Below are positions 26,712-35,094 of a stretch of 36,041 nt of DNA, piece after piece; the stretch's first letter is position 1; every line of letters begins with the position of its first letter. This DNA is from Chroococcidiopsidaceae cyanobacterium CP_BM_ER_R8_30 (GTDB lineage: Bacteria; Cyanobacteriota; Cyanobacteriia; Cyanobacteriales; Chroococcidiopsidaceae), in the NCBI GenBank assembly GCA_019244235.1, contig JAFASY010000201.1, forward strand, positions 1-36,041. Reading direction: 5' to 3'. The position numbers were made by a program, and so were the translations under genes. The notes under the pieces are model-generated. The model had not been told where the DNA came from, made no database searches, and saw only the letters and a program-made list of their open reading frames with translations.

Positions 26712-27176
26712 ATGAAAAAGTTCATTCCCCTGCTACTGAGCACTGTTTTAGTTATTGGTGCGGCTGGTTGCCAGAATACCGCCAAGACAAGTGCTAACGC
26801 CCCTGACAATACTAATGAAGCACCGAAGTCACCTGATACCCAGACAGCTCAGACTAACCAAAATGATGCCCAAAACCAGACTCGCAAAGCTCAGCTCAAC
26901 TCTGACATTCGAGCGCATGAACAGCGGAACAACGCAACTGGTGGGGGAACAAACCGAAATGGGAACGCTCTAGCCAGTGAGGTCCGTGACAAGCTGGAGG
27001 CAAATATACCAGATAGTCAGCTATCAGTTCAAGCTAACAATGGAATTGTGACTGTAGCTGGAACGGTTGCTAATCAGCAAGACTTGAACAAGATCGTGCC
27101 AGAAGCATCCAAAATTAAAGGTGTCAAGAACGTAGTTAATAAGGCATTGGTTGCTCCACCAAAAGCCAAAAGTTAA
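26712..27176 (+). CDS. BON domain lipoprotein
   Basis: A 154-aa envelope protein. The first 20 residues are a lipoprotein signal (MKKFIPLLLSTVLVIGAAGC) with modification at C20; the lipobox has Ala at -3 where Leu is usual. A polar Asn/Gln/Thr-rich linker follows. The C-terminal third is a BON domain (EVRDKLEANIPDSQLSV, GIVTVAGTVANQQDL, IKGVKNVVNKAL), which in other bacteria attaches to membranes or phospholipids. The ATG at 26712 is preceded by GAGAG. It is probably co-transcribed with the stress protein upstream. Confidence 0.88.
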   Translation: MKKFIPLLLSTVLVIGAAGCQNTAKTSANAPDNTNEAPKSPDTQTAQTNQNDAQNQTRKAQLNSDIRAHEQRNNATGGGTNRNGNALASEVRDKLEANIPDSQLSVQANNGIVTVAGTVANQQDLNKIVPEASKIKGVKNVVNKALVAPPKAKS

Positions 27177-27320
27177 GAAAATTGGACTTTGGTTGTGTTG
27201 CAAAGAACTGGAGCAGTATATGGTGGGGTGATTTGCAACATAACCATGATTAGTCATATCAACCATGTCTTGGATTTGAGGACTGAGAAGTTGAAGGCAG
27301 GAAGTAAAAGTGTTGAAGTG

Positions 27321-28559
27321 TCAAGTTGTATATTCAGCATTAATCTTGACGTAGTCATAGCTAAGGTCGCAACCCCAGGCTTTCCCGTACCCAGAACCAC
27401 TTGCTAAGTTGACAGAGATTAAGACAGTATCCTCTTTAAGGTAAGCACCAGCAGCTGCTTGTTTCAAATAGACACTTGCGGCTTGCCGATCAAACGGCAG
27501 AGGTTGACCATTTTCCATCATCAAGAAATTCCCTAACTTAATTTGGAGATTTTCTTGCTCAAAGGGAACTCCAGCTCTACCCGCTGCAGCAGCAATACGT
27601 CCCCAGTTGGGATCGCGACCAAAAATAGCCGATTTGACTAAAGCAGAACCAGCAACAGTTCTAGCAACTTGACGAGCGGCCTTATCATCAGTTGCCCCAC
27701 TCACTTCAACTTCTATAAGGCAAGTGGCTCCTTCACCATCGCGAGCGATCGCCTTTGCCAAATGCTGACAAACGGATGTCAACATCCCCTCCAACTTTTC
27801 TGCTTCTGTTCCTACATCTGTAATAGCTGGTGTGCGGGATTGACCATTAGCTAGAGCTATGAGGGAGTCATTTGTGCTGGTATCACCATCTACAGTGATT
27901 TGATTAAAACTCCGATCGGCTGCCCGACTTAACATCTGCTGCCAAAGAGAGGGAGACACAACGGCATCACAGGTGACAAAGGCAAGCATTGTTGCCATAT
28001 TGGGATGGATCATGCCAGAACCTTTGCAGATCCCACCAATTCGCACCGGACGCCCTCCAATATCTGTTTCTAGAGCGATGGATTTTGTCACTAAGTCTGT
28101 GGTGATTATGGCTTTGGCAGCGGCATCAGATCCGGTTTCAGAGGTGGACGCTACCAATTGAGGAATCCCAGCCTTGAGGGCATCCATGCGAATGCGTTGA
28201 CCAATAACACCAGTGGAAGCCAGCAGGATAGATTCGGGCGGAATATTCAAGGCTTGACCCAGCGCTTGGGCACTTTCTAAGGCATCAGCACAGCCTGCAT
28301 CACCCGTTGCGGCATTTGCTTGCCCTGCGTTGCACAGGATGGCACGGGCACTGGCTTTAGCTTGGAGACGCTGGCGACAGTAGTCTACGCAGGCTGCGCG
28401 CACTCGTGATGTAGTGAACACGCCAGCAGCGATCGCTTCCACATCTGATAGGATCAGCGCTAGATCCGGAAGTCCTGAAGGTTTTAGCCCCGCAGCAATT
28501 CCACCTGCTCGATACCCCTTAGGAGCGGTTACACCGCCGAGAATTTCCTGCCAGTCCAT
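27321..28559 (-). CDS. argJ: Bifunctional ornithine acetyltransferase / N-acetylglutamate synthase
   Basis: A 412-aa ArgJ. It moves the acetyl group from N-acetylornithine to glutamate and can also use acetyl-CoA, in the cyclic arginine pathway. The precursor is expected to cleave itself before T190 (NMA-TMLAFVTCD), the nucleophile. Landmarks are FTTSRVRAACVDYCR, NAGQANAATG and DGDTSTNDSL. GGGGGGAGG lies 4 nt before the ATG, a very strong ribosome binding site. No other arg gene is in the window. Confidence 0.97.
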   Translation of the reverse strand: MDWQEILGGVTAPKGYRAGGIAAGLKPSGLPDLALILSDVEAIAAGVFTTSRVRAACVDYCRQRLQAKASARAILCNAGQANAATGDAGCADALESAQALGQALNIPPESILLASTGVIGQRIRMDALKAGIPQLVASTSETGSDAAAKAIITTDLVTKSIALETDIGGRPVRIGGICKGSGMIHPNMATMLAFVTCDAVVSPSLWQQMLSRAADRSFNQITVDGDTSTNDSLIALANGQSRTPAITDVGTEAEKLEGMLTSVCQHLAKAIARDGEGATCLIEVEVSGATDDKAARQVARTVAGSALVKSAIFGRDPNWGRIAAAAGRAGVPFEQENLQIKLGNFLMMENGQPLPFDRQAASVYLKQAAAGAYLKEDTVLISVNLASGSGYGKAWGCDLSYDYVKINAEYTT

Positions 28560-28583
28560 TATCCTCCCCCCTGCAAACGTTTA

Positions 28584-28622
28584 GCCTTTGACACTCCCCC
28601 AACTAGAAGTCGAGGGATTCTA
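28584..28622. repeat. Possible eroded IS200/IS605-type end hairpin
   Basis: GCCTTTGACACTCCCCCAAC, an AGA loop, then AGTCGAGGGATTCTA resembles the TTTGACACTCCCC...GGGGATTCT hairpin at ends of IS200/IS605 elements in cyanobacteria. CCC/GGG and ACT/AGT pair, with mismatches between. No transposase is adjacent, so at most it is a solo end or a target-site relic. It lies between argJ and the ABC genes. Confidence 0.35.
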
Positions 28623-28668
28623 TAGAGTTTACACTCAACGTCAGAGAAACTGGTCAGCTAATCCATGG

Positions 28669-29568
28669 CTACGCATTGTTTTTATCAGTAAACTCGATGT
28701 AGATATGTTCCAGACGTACTGGTTGACGAGCAATCGAATCAACAGGAATTCCTTCAAAGCGAGAAACAATTTCCTTTAGTTCTAAATGCTCTGGCAGCCA
28801 AAAAGCGAGTTGGTTGCCGTAGCGACGAGCAATAAAGCCCCATTTACCTGCCCGCTCGATCGCTCTTTCCTCGTCTTGCGTCTGTACAACCAAAATTTCT
28901 TGAGCTGGTATTCGTTGCCGCAACTCGGCTAAACTACCCTCTGCTAAGAGCCTACCATTCTTGAGAATGCCAATTCGCTGACAAAGACGCTCTGCTTCAT
29001 CTAATAGATGAGTTGTCAGCAGGATCGTTATGCCTTGACGCTGCAATTGCAGGATCAACTCCCAGATTTCGTAACGTGCCTCTATATCTAAGCCAGTTGT
29101 CGGCTCATCAAGAATCACCAATTTAGGTTGATGGACAAGAGCGATCGCTAAATTCATCCGCCGTTGCATCCCACCACTAAGAGTTGCCACTGGACTTTTT
29201 GCTCGCTCTGTTAAGTTTACTGCCGCTAAGCTTGCCTGTACTTGTTGACGGCGATGAAGCCCCCGTAAACCGTAAATCTGGGCAAAGAAATTAAGATTTT
29301 CCTCACATGACAGAGTTTTATAAAGTAAATTTTCCTGTGGTGCTACTCCAATTAGTGGTTTTGTCGCATTGGAAACTGGTTGGTTATTAATAGCGATTAC
29401 ACCACTATCAGCCCGTAGCAAATTACAGATGATATTAATAGTCGTGGTTTTGCCTGCTCCATTTGGTCCTAGTAACCCGTAAATCTCCCCTGCGCCAATC
29501 TGCAGTGTCAAATCTTGAAGAACCAATTGCCTTCCGTAAGACTTATTTAGTTTTTCTATCCGCAACAC
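28669..29568 (-). CDS. ABC transporter ATP-binding protein (DrrA/CcmA-like)
   Basis: A 299-aa ATPase. Walker A is GPNGAGKT at residues 34-41, the signature LSGGM at 130-134, and Walker B LVILDEPTTGLD around 150-161, followed by the LLTTHLLDEAERLCQ switch region. The C-terminal 80 residues are those of DrrA-type exporter ATPases. It would drive the ABC-2 permease encoded just upstream. The start is a GTG with AAAGGAGG 11 nt before it. Five bases separate it from the permease stop, so the two are co-translated. Substrate unknown; the neighbouring carotenoid genes suggest a hydrophobic one, as inference. Confidence 0.9.
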   Translation of the reverse strand: MLRIEKLNKSYGRQLVLQDLTLQIGAGEIYGLLGPNGAGKTTTINIICNLLRADSGVIAINNQPVSNATKPLIGVAPQENLLYKTLSCEENLNFFAQIYGLRGLHRRQQVQASLAAVNLTERAKSPVATLSGGMQRRMNLAIALVHQPKLVILDEPTTGLDIEARYEIWELILQLQRQGITILLTTHLLDEAERLCQRIGILKNGRLLAEGSLAELRQRIPAQEILVVQTQDEERAIERAGKWGFIARRYGNQLAFWLPEHLELKEIVSRFEGIPVDSIARQPVRLEHIYIEFTDKNNA

Positions 29569-29573
29569 TAGCG

Positions 29574-30347
29574 TTAAAGCCTCCTTTCAACTATCAACAT
29601 CCGGCGATAAAATAACCATCCCCCTCCTACCATCAAAATAGCAAACCCTAATAAAAACCAGAAATGCCACGCTATCGAACTTAGATCATCGCCAGAGGCA
29701 GAAACTCCTAATAGAGCTTCACTCATGTGATAAATTGGATCTAATTTAGCAATCCTTAACAGTGTTTTCGGAAATAAGAACGCGGGCACGAAGGCACCTC
29801 CTAAAATTAGTAAAGGCACCCCAAACGCTGCTACTAAAGAATTCACATCCTCTGTGCGACGAGCTAAGTTGGTTCCTAGTATAAAGCCCAATCCTACGTA
29901 AGATATTATACTTAGGAAAATAATGGTTCCTCCAAGTAAAAGCGAACCATTGAACCTAGCGCCCCAAAACCCTGCAACTATATAAACCAGGAGTGTTTGT
30001 CCAATGCCAATACAACTGTGAGCTAAAAACATTCCTAAAAAATAGGATGTACCACTGAGCGGCGAGATAAAAAGGCGCTTGAGCGTTTGCTGTTCTCGCT
30101 CTGCCACCACAATTGCTACACTACCGCCCAGGCAACTGAAAAACAATGCAGCACCGACTAAGGTTAAGGGGGCAGCAATTGCAAAAGCCTGAGCCATTGA
30201 TAGCTTGGCACGTTCTGCAAAAATACATCCATTAAGTAACAGAACAGAAATCGGAAAAGTACTCCAAAAAACCAGACTGCGTCGCCGTCGCAACAGTTCA
30301 ATTAAGATTCGCTGAGCAACAGCCAGCGTTTCATGCCAGTATTTCAT
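29574..30347 (-). CDS. ABC-2 type transporter permease
   Basis: A 257-aa membrane protein with about six hydrophobic segments (for example LVFWSTFPISVLLLNGCIFA, then AAPLTLVGAALFFSCLGGSVAIVVAEREQQTLKRLF). The EREQQTLKRLFISPLSGTSYFLG stretch is the ABC-2 signature. It partners the ATPase downstream. The ATG at 30347 is used here; a TTG four codons earlier at 30359 is possible. Neither has a clear ribosome binding site. It is transcribed away from the TetR gene; the gap carries the paired palindromes at 30381-30415. Confidence 0.88.
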   Translation of the reverse strand: MKYWHETLAVAQRILIELLRRRRSLVFWSTFPISVLLLNGCIFAERAKLSMAQAFAIAAPLTLVGAALFFSCLGGSVAIVVAEREQQTLKRLFISPLSGTSYFLGMFLAHSCIGIGQTLLVYIVAGFWGARFNGSLLLGGTIIFLSIISYVGLGFILGTNLARRTEDVNSLVAAFGVPLLILGGAFVPAFLFPKTLLRIAKLDPIYHMSEALLGVSASGDDLSSIAWHFWFLLGFAILMVGGGWLFYRRMLIVERRL

Positions 30348-30380
30348 CTTTTTTGACAAATGAATGCAAGTCGAGTAATC

Positions 30381-30415
30381 TACTAGGTATTAGGTAGCCT
30401 ACTTATATATAGGTA
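30381..30415. promoter_or_regulatory. Two tandem TetR-operator-like palindromes between exporter and tetR
   Basis: TACTAGGTATTAGGTA (30381-30396) and TACTTATATATAGGTA (30400-30415) share the pattern TACT-N6-TAGGTA at a 19-bp period. The second is a palindrome at 14 of 16 positions. Between them, TAGGTAGCCTACTTA (30391-30405) is another imperfect palindrome. They lie 34 bp upstream of the permease start and 6 bp before the TetR start. A related 16-mer occurs at 31044. Position and symmetry fit autoregulatory TetR operators; binding is inferred. Confidence 0.6.
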
Positions 30416-30421
30416 AGCTGC

Positions 30422-31027
30422 TTGTCGTTCAGTATATTTGAAGTGCCTGACCAAGATCCACCAGACGCACGAGAACGTGTTTTAAGGGCAGCTGAAACTC
30501 TGTTTTTTCAGCGGGGTTATAAAGGCGTGAAGATGAAAGATATTGCTGAAAAAGTAGACATTCGTCAGGCATCACTTTACTATCACTTTCCCAGCAAGGA
30601 GAAACTCTTTGTGACAGTGACTGAAAGAGTTTTCGAGCGGCACCGCCAAGGTTTACAGCAGGCAATTGATTCAGCGGGGTTAGATTTGAGAGTACAGTTG
30701 CATGCTGTAACGGGTTGGTTCCTCTCACAACAACCGATCAACTTTCTCACTATGGTGCATGCTGAGACGCCAGCCTTGAGCGACGAGTATAAGCAGCATT
30801 TATCATTAATCTCCTATCAGTCAGTCTTCGATCCGATTGTGCAAGCATTCATTAGAGCGCGAGAAAGAGGTCAAATTAGAGATGTAAAACCAGAGACTTT
30901 AGCTGGCTTTGTCCTGTCAATTATAGACGGTATCAATTATGCCAGCAGTTTACCAGAAGCCCCGCCCAAGCAGGAGATGGCGGATGATATGGTCTCGGTT
31001 TTATTGGACGGTTTGCAGCCACGATAA
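30422..31027 (+). CDS. TetR/AcrR family transcriptional regulator
   Basis: A 201-aa dimeric repressor. The N-terminal helix-turn-helix is RERVLRAAETLFFQRGYKGV, then KMKDIAEKVDIRQASLYYHF and PSKEKLF, a textbook TetR domain. The C-terminal part should bind a small hydrophobic ligand. The start is a TTG at 30422 preceded by AGGTAAG; a GTG seven codons later (30443) is the alternative. It sits between a divergent ABC exporter and a downstream carotenoid-type operon, with similar palindromes on both sides, so it probably controls both. Ligand unknown. Confidence 0.9.
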   Translation: MSFSIFEVPDQDPPDARERVLRAAETLFFQRGYKGVKMKDIAEKVDIRQASLYYHFPSKEKLFVTVTERVFERHRQGLQQAIDSAGLDLRVQLHAVTGWFLSQQPINFLTMVHAETPALSDEYKQHLSLISYQSVFDPIVQAFIRARERGQIRDVKPETLAGFVLSIIDGINYASSLPEAPPKQEMADDMVSVLLDGLQPR

Positions 31028-31043
31028 TTTTTTGAAATTAAAC

Positions 31044-31059
31044 TACCAATTTATAGGTA
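31044..31059. promoter_or_regulatory. TetR-operator-like palindrome before the DUF2141-cruE-cruH operon
   Basis: TACCAATTTATAGGTA has perfect 4-bp outer arms and matches the tetR-proximal site at 13 of 16 positions, sharing ATAGGTA. With flanking bases it forms CTACC-N8-GGTAG. It lies 17 bp after the tetR stop and 29 bp before the next start, a good place for a repressor to block a promoter. Confidence 0.6.
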
Positions 31060-31087
31060 GATACGAGAGAGGAAAATTAACAGTTAT

Positions 31088-31594
31088 ATGGTAAGCAAAG
31101 TCAAATCGGCATTTTTTCTAGCAATGCTGTCAAGTTTAGTGTTGGTAGACAGCGCCAAAGCCGACCTCAAGGCTTTGCCGGAGGCAGCTCCCAAGCTCGC
31201 GTTGAGTAAGCTCAAAAGTAAGCTAGCGCTCGAAATAGATGGGTTAAACAGTCAGAACGGTGAAGTCTGTCTCAAACTATTTTCAGCTAGCTCAGGATTT
31301 CCCTATACCAATAACAACGTTGTTGAAAAGCAGTGCGTCAAAATCACCAACAATCCATTAACAATTACGCTAAATGAAATTCCATCTGGTAGCTACGCTG
31401 CTGCGATCTTTCATGACATATACGGCGATCACAAACTCCGCCGTAATTCTCTTGGGATGCCTACAGAAGGTTACGGATTTTCCAACAATCCAATAGTACG
31501 CGATGGACCACCAAAATACGGAGACTGCGTGTTTGTAGTTGCAGGTTCCGACACTACTATCAAAATTCAAATGAACTACTCAAAAGAAAACTAG
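31088..31594 (+). CDS. DUF2141 family secreted protein
   Basis: A 168-aa protein with a signal peptide (hydrophobic residues 7-20, probable cleavage after AKA at 25). The mature part is DUF2141: LALEIDGLNSQNGEVCLKLF, SGFPYT, SYAAAIFHDIYGDHKLRRN and PTEGYGFSNNP. The family is periplasmic or outer-membrane-associated and has no assigned reaction. Two cysteine pairs are possible. It is the first gene of the operon with the desaturase, whose start follows its stop by 4 nt. Confidence 0.87.
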   Translation: MVSKVKSAFFLAMLSSLVLVDSAKADLKALPEAAPKLALSKLKSKLALEIDGLNSQNGEVCLKLFSASSGFPYTNNNVVEKQCVKITNNPLTITLNEIPSGSYAAAIFHDIYGDHKLRRNSLGMPTEGYGFSNNPIVRDGPPKYGDCVFVVAGSDTTIKIQMNYSKEN

Positions 31595-31598
31595 TTTG

Positions 31599-33545
31599 AT
31601 GAGTCAAATATCAAATTCGCCATTGTCTCCACCTGTCTCCCGCCGCACACTCCTCAAGTGGTTTGGTATCAGTACTGTTAGTGGAGTAATGGGATACTCT
31701 CGCTTCTCTAAGCCACAGCCAACAGTTTTTCAGCAAGATACCCTAAATTTGCCACGGCAACTGAATCGACCTATGAGCGTTGTAGTCGTTGGAGCTGGGC
31801 TAGCTGGATTGGCTTGTGCTTATGAACTTAGCCAACGGGGTTTTACAGTGATTTTGTTAGAGCGATCGCCCCAGCTAGGTGGAAAAATAGCCAGTTGGCA
31901 GATCCAGGCGGGAGGTGAAACTTTCACTATGGAACATGGCTTCCACGGTTTTTTTCCGCAGTATTACAATCTTAATAGCTTAGTCAAAGAACTGGGGATA
32001 GATGAAAATTTTAAGTCCTTAAATTCTTACTCAGTTCTATACCGAGAAGGCGATTACCAGCCGGAGGTGTTCCGCCCTAGCCACTCAGCTTTTCCCTGGA
32101 ATATTGTTGATTTGGCGATCAGTTCTCCCAATCGGCTACGTTGGGGTATTAATTTAACTAAATTGAAACACTGGCAAGTATTTCTAGCAATTACTGGCTT
32201 CCAAACTCAGAAAAATTACCAGCGCTGGGATAGCTTATCGGTTTCTGAGTGGGTAGCGAAAGAGTTTCCACAGGGTTTATATGACTTGTATTTTCTGCCC
32301 TTTGCGAAATCTAGCTTGAATGCCCCAGATCGGATGAGCGTAGCAGAACTTATGCAGTTCTTTCACTTCTACTTTTTTGGCAATCCGGAGGGACTGGCTT
32401 TCAACGGTACTCGGCAGGATATGGGCACAAGTCTGGTGCAGCCGATAGCAAAGGCAATTGAGCGTCGGGGCGGCAAGATTGTCAAGGGTGCAACAGTAAG
32501 CGAAATTCACACTCAACAAGCAAGAATCGATTGCCTAAGCTATCAGCAGGGAGATGCAACGAATAATATTCCCTTCTGGGTAAAGCGCGATCGAGTTGTT
32601 GCAGACAGCATCGAATACTTTGCCTCCAAAGATACGACTTTTGCAAGGACACCGCTTGAAACAGAACTTATTTCACTAACTTGTACTCACCAAGGTTGTA
32701 CGGTTGGGCTGGCAGAAGATGGAAATTTTCACTGCCCTTGCCACGGAGCAGTTTTCGATCGTCAGGGACGGGTGTTAACTGGACCAGCAGCAAGGGATTT
32801 GCCACGCTTCCAAGTCATTCAACGTCAAGAAGATCGGTTGCAACTTTTAGGACTTACTACAAATGAACGATTTTCGACTCCAACAAGGCAGATCGAGGCA
32901 GATTACTATGTTTTTGCTACCGACGTGCCAGGTGTGCAACAGCTATTCGAGCGCATGAGCGGTGAAACCAATCAACTGGTGCAAAAGCAGGTAGAAAAGC
33001 TAGCTATAGCAGACCCTTTTGCCGTAGTCCGCTTCTGGTTTGACCGTGACTTCGAGTGGCAACACAGCTACTTTACCTCGCTTTCGGGCTACCGACTGAC
33101 AGATAGCATCACACTTTATCATCGAATTCAGGAGCAGTATATCGACTGGGCAAAAAGAACTGGTGGTAGTGTGGTTGAGTTACATGCCTACTGCTACAAA
33201 GAAAAAAACTTCCCAACCCAGCAAGCTTTGCTAACAACCTTTGAGGAGGAACTGTACCAAATTGTGCCAGAGTTACAGCAAGCCACTATGTTGCACCGCG
33301 AACTCGTAAATCAAAAGAACTTTTCTGGCTATCCTCCAAACAGCTATGCGGCTCGACCAGAAACCAGTACAGATATCGCTAATCTTTTGTTTGCTGGGGA
33401 CTGGGTGAAAATGCCGTTTCCTTGTGGCTTGATGGAACGCGCGATTAGTAGTGGGTTGCTAGCAGCGAATGAGATTTTGCACCGCGAGGGGTTACAGAGG
33501 CGATCGCTGCTGTCGGTGAATCCAGAAGGAGTACTCAAGATATGA
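31599..33545 (+). CDS. cruE: CruE/CrtU-type carotenoid ring desaturase with inserted Rieske domain
   Basis: A 648-aa flavoprotein. Residues 61-97 are a Rossmann FAD site (VVVVGAGLAGLACAYEL and the ERSPQLGGK loop). EHGFHGFFPQYYNL at 112-125 is the hallmark of CrtU/CruE carotene desaturase/methyltransferases, which turn a beta ring into an aromatic ring and shift a methyl group. A complete Rieske [2Fe-2S] module is inserted at about 355-410: C362, H364 (CTHQGC) and C379, H382 (CPCHG), with C367 and C381 placed for a disulfide. The N-terminus SRRTLLKWFG resembles a Tat signal. I start at the ATG 31599, not the preceding TTG. The stop overlaps the next gene by 4 nt. Confidence 0.75.
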   Translation: MSQISNSPLSPPVSRRTLLKWFGISTVSGVMGYSRFSKPQPTVFQQDTLNLPRQLNRPMSVVVVGAGLAGLACAYELSQRGFTVILLERSPQLGGKIASWQIQAGGETFTMEHGFHGFFPQYYNLNSLVKELGIDENFKSLNSYSVLYREGDYQPEVFRPSHSAFPWNIVDLAISSPNRLRWGINLTKLKHWQVFLAITGFQTQKNYQRWDSLSVSEWVAKEFPQGLYDLYFLPFAKSSLNAPDRMSVAELMQFFHFYFFGNPEGLAFNGTRQDMGTSLVQPIAKAIERRGGKIVKGATVSEIHTQQARIDCLSYQQGDATNNIPFWVKRDRVVADSIEYFASKDTTFARTPLETELISLTCTHQGCTVGLAEDGNFHCPCHGAVFDRQGRVLTGPAARDLPRFQVIQRQEDRLQLLGLTTNERFSTPTRQIEADYYVFATDVPGVQQLFERMSGETNQLVQKQVEKLAIADPFAVVRFWFDRDFEWQHSYFTSLSGYRLTDSITLYHRIQEQYIDWAKRTGGSVVELHAYCYKEKNFPTQQALLTTFEEELYQIVPELQQATMLHRELVNQKNFSGYPPNSYAARPETSTDIANLLFAGDWVKMPFPCGLMERAISSGLLAANEILHREGLQRRSLLSVNPEGVLKI

Positions 33546-34591
33546 GCCGCGCTCTTCGCTCCTGTGGGATCGATCTTAATCACTGGTATGTAGTTGCGCG
33601 TAGTAGCGAGCTGAAAGAGCAGCCTTTAGGTGTCGTCTTGTGGCATCAACCGATCGTTATCTATCGAGATTGTGACGCTAAGATCCACGCGCTAGAAGAC
33701 CGATGTCCTCATCGCTTAGTTAAACTCAGCCATGGGCGCGTAATCGGCGATCGACTCGAATGTGCCTACCACGGTTGGCGCTTTAGCTTTGCTGGTGAGT
33801 GTGTGGAAGTTCCCTACTTGGAAGCTAAGCAGAAACTACCCAATTGTAGGATTCGCGCTCTACCAGTGCAGGAGCTAGACGGCTTTATTTGGCTATTTCC
33901 TGGGGACACTAGATTAGCTCACTTGCAGTTTCCCTTAGGAGTCCCGGAGTGGGAACACCTCAACTATATCGGCACTGTCTCTGTTATCAATTGTGCTGCC
34001 CACTACTCTTATTTAATCGAAAACCTGATGGACATGTACCACGGGCATCTACACAATCATTATCAGGCTTGGACTGGAGCGGTACTCAAGGAGATTTGCG
34101 AAGATACTCATCGGGTGGATGCTCTGTACCAGGCCGAGAGCTATTACCGAATTGATAAAATCTGGTCTATTTCTCAGCTGTTTTTTCCAACTTTGCGCCG
34201 TCTCCACTCGGAACCTCTAAAGGTGAGTTACATTTACCCACACTGGGTTTCAACACTAGGCGAAGACTTTAAAATCTACTGCCTGCTGTGTCCAGTCAAT
34301 CAACTGGCAACAAAAGCATATCTTGTTCATTTTACCTCACTCAATGCTTTTAAGCGCTTGCACAAGCTGCCAGTGGCATTTCGTCAATTTGTAAAAAACA
34401 GTTTATTTGGTTCGGCTCAAAAACTACTCGACGGATTGGTAAGCCAGGATGTGCAGATGATTGAAGAAGAACAACAAGCTCATCTGGATTGTCCAGAGCA
34501 GCAGAGCTACGAATTGAATCGTGCGTTGGTGAGTGTGCGAAGATTGATTTTGAATCAAGCAGGGCGAGAATTAGACAAAAACGATACGTAA
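33542..34591 (+). CDS. cruH: Rieske ring-hydroxylating oxygenase, CruH candidate
   Basis: A 349-aa Rieske oxygenase. The [2Fe-2S] ligands are C55, H57 (CPHRL) and C74, H77 (CAYHGW). The mononuclear iron site is ENLMDMYHGHLH with D164, H167 and H171; the two histidines are three residues apart instead of the common four. It overlaps the desaturase by ATGA, so it is translationally coupled to it. In Synechococcus PCC 7002, CruH oxidises the C-18 methyl groups made available by CruE to give synechoxanthin. That role fits here by context and family, but other ring oxidations are possible. Confidence 0.6.
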   Translation: MSRALRSCGIDLNHWYVVARSSELKEQPLGVVLWHQPIVIYRDCDAKIHALEDRCPHRLVKLSHGRVIGDRLECAYHGWRFSFAGECVEVPYLEAKQKLPNCRIRALPVQELDGFIWLFPGDTRLAHLQFPLGVPEWEHLNYIGTVSVINCAAHYSYLIENLMDMYHGHLHNHYQAWTGAVLKEICEDTHRVDALYQAESYYRIDKIWSISQLFFPTLRRLHSEPLKVSYIYPHWVSTLGEDFKIYCLLCPVNQLATKAYLVHFTSLNAFKRLHKLPVAFRQFVKNSLFGSAQKLLDGLVSQDVQMIEEEQQAHLDCPEQQSYELNRALVSVRRLILNQAGRELDKNDT

Positions 34592-34614
34592 ACGGTCGGT
34601 GTGCAATGGAATTG

Positions 34615-35094
34615 CTATGTACCCGACCAAGGAGCCCATCTTAAAAAACATCGATTTCCGTGCTGTTCCATAATCTCTGCACCTAACCAATGATAAAAAC
34701 TAAGCCCACGAGTATTTCGAGCATCAGCATTCCAAGCAAGATGGGTGCAGTCATTTTCTTTAGCGATTTGAGCAAGCCGATCCATTAATGCAGCTCCTGC
34801 ACCTTGACTTCTTTGATGTTCATCCACATATAAGTCATCAAGCCAAATACTTGGCTGACCCATAAATGATGAACATCTGAATCCGTATAACGCGAAACCA
34901 ATCTCAAGTTCTGAATCTTCTGCAAACAAAACGTAAGAAAAAGGGATTTTACTAAAAAGTATTTTGCGTATTTTGTCTTCAGTTGCCTGCAATATTCCAG
35001 AAAATGCACCAATGTTGCGGTCAAATTCTGCTTTCTTTTGAATGAATGAGAAAATGAGTGACACATCATTAGAAGTAGCAGATCTAACATTCAT
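34615..35094 (-). CDS. GNAT family N-acetyltransferase
   Basis: A 159-aa GNAT acetyltransferase. The acetyl-CoA loop is Q-R-S-Q-G-A-G-A (residues 94-101), preceded by the WLDDLYVDEH strand and followed by AWNADARNTRGLSFYHWLGA. It is closest in outline to small-molecule (diamine or thialysine-like) acetyltransferases; the substrate is unknown. The ATG at 35094 has no clear ribosome binding site. It converges with the CruH-like gene, 23 nt apart. Confidence 0.85.
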   Translation of the reverse strand: MNVRSATSNDVSLIFSFIQKKAEFDRNIGAFSGILQATEDKIRKILFSKIPFSYVLFAEDSELEIGFALYGFRCSSFMGQPSIWLDDLYVDEHQRSQGAGAALMDRLAQIAKENDCTHLAWNADARNTRGLSFYHWLGAEIMEQHGNRCFLRWAPWSGT

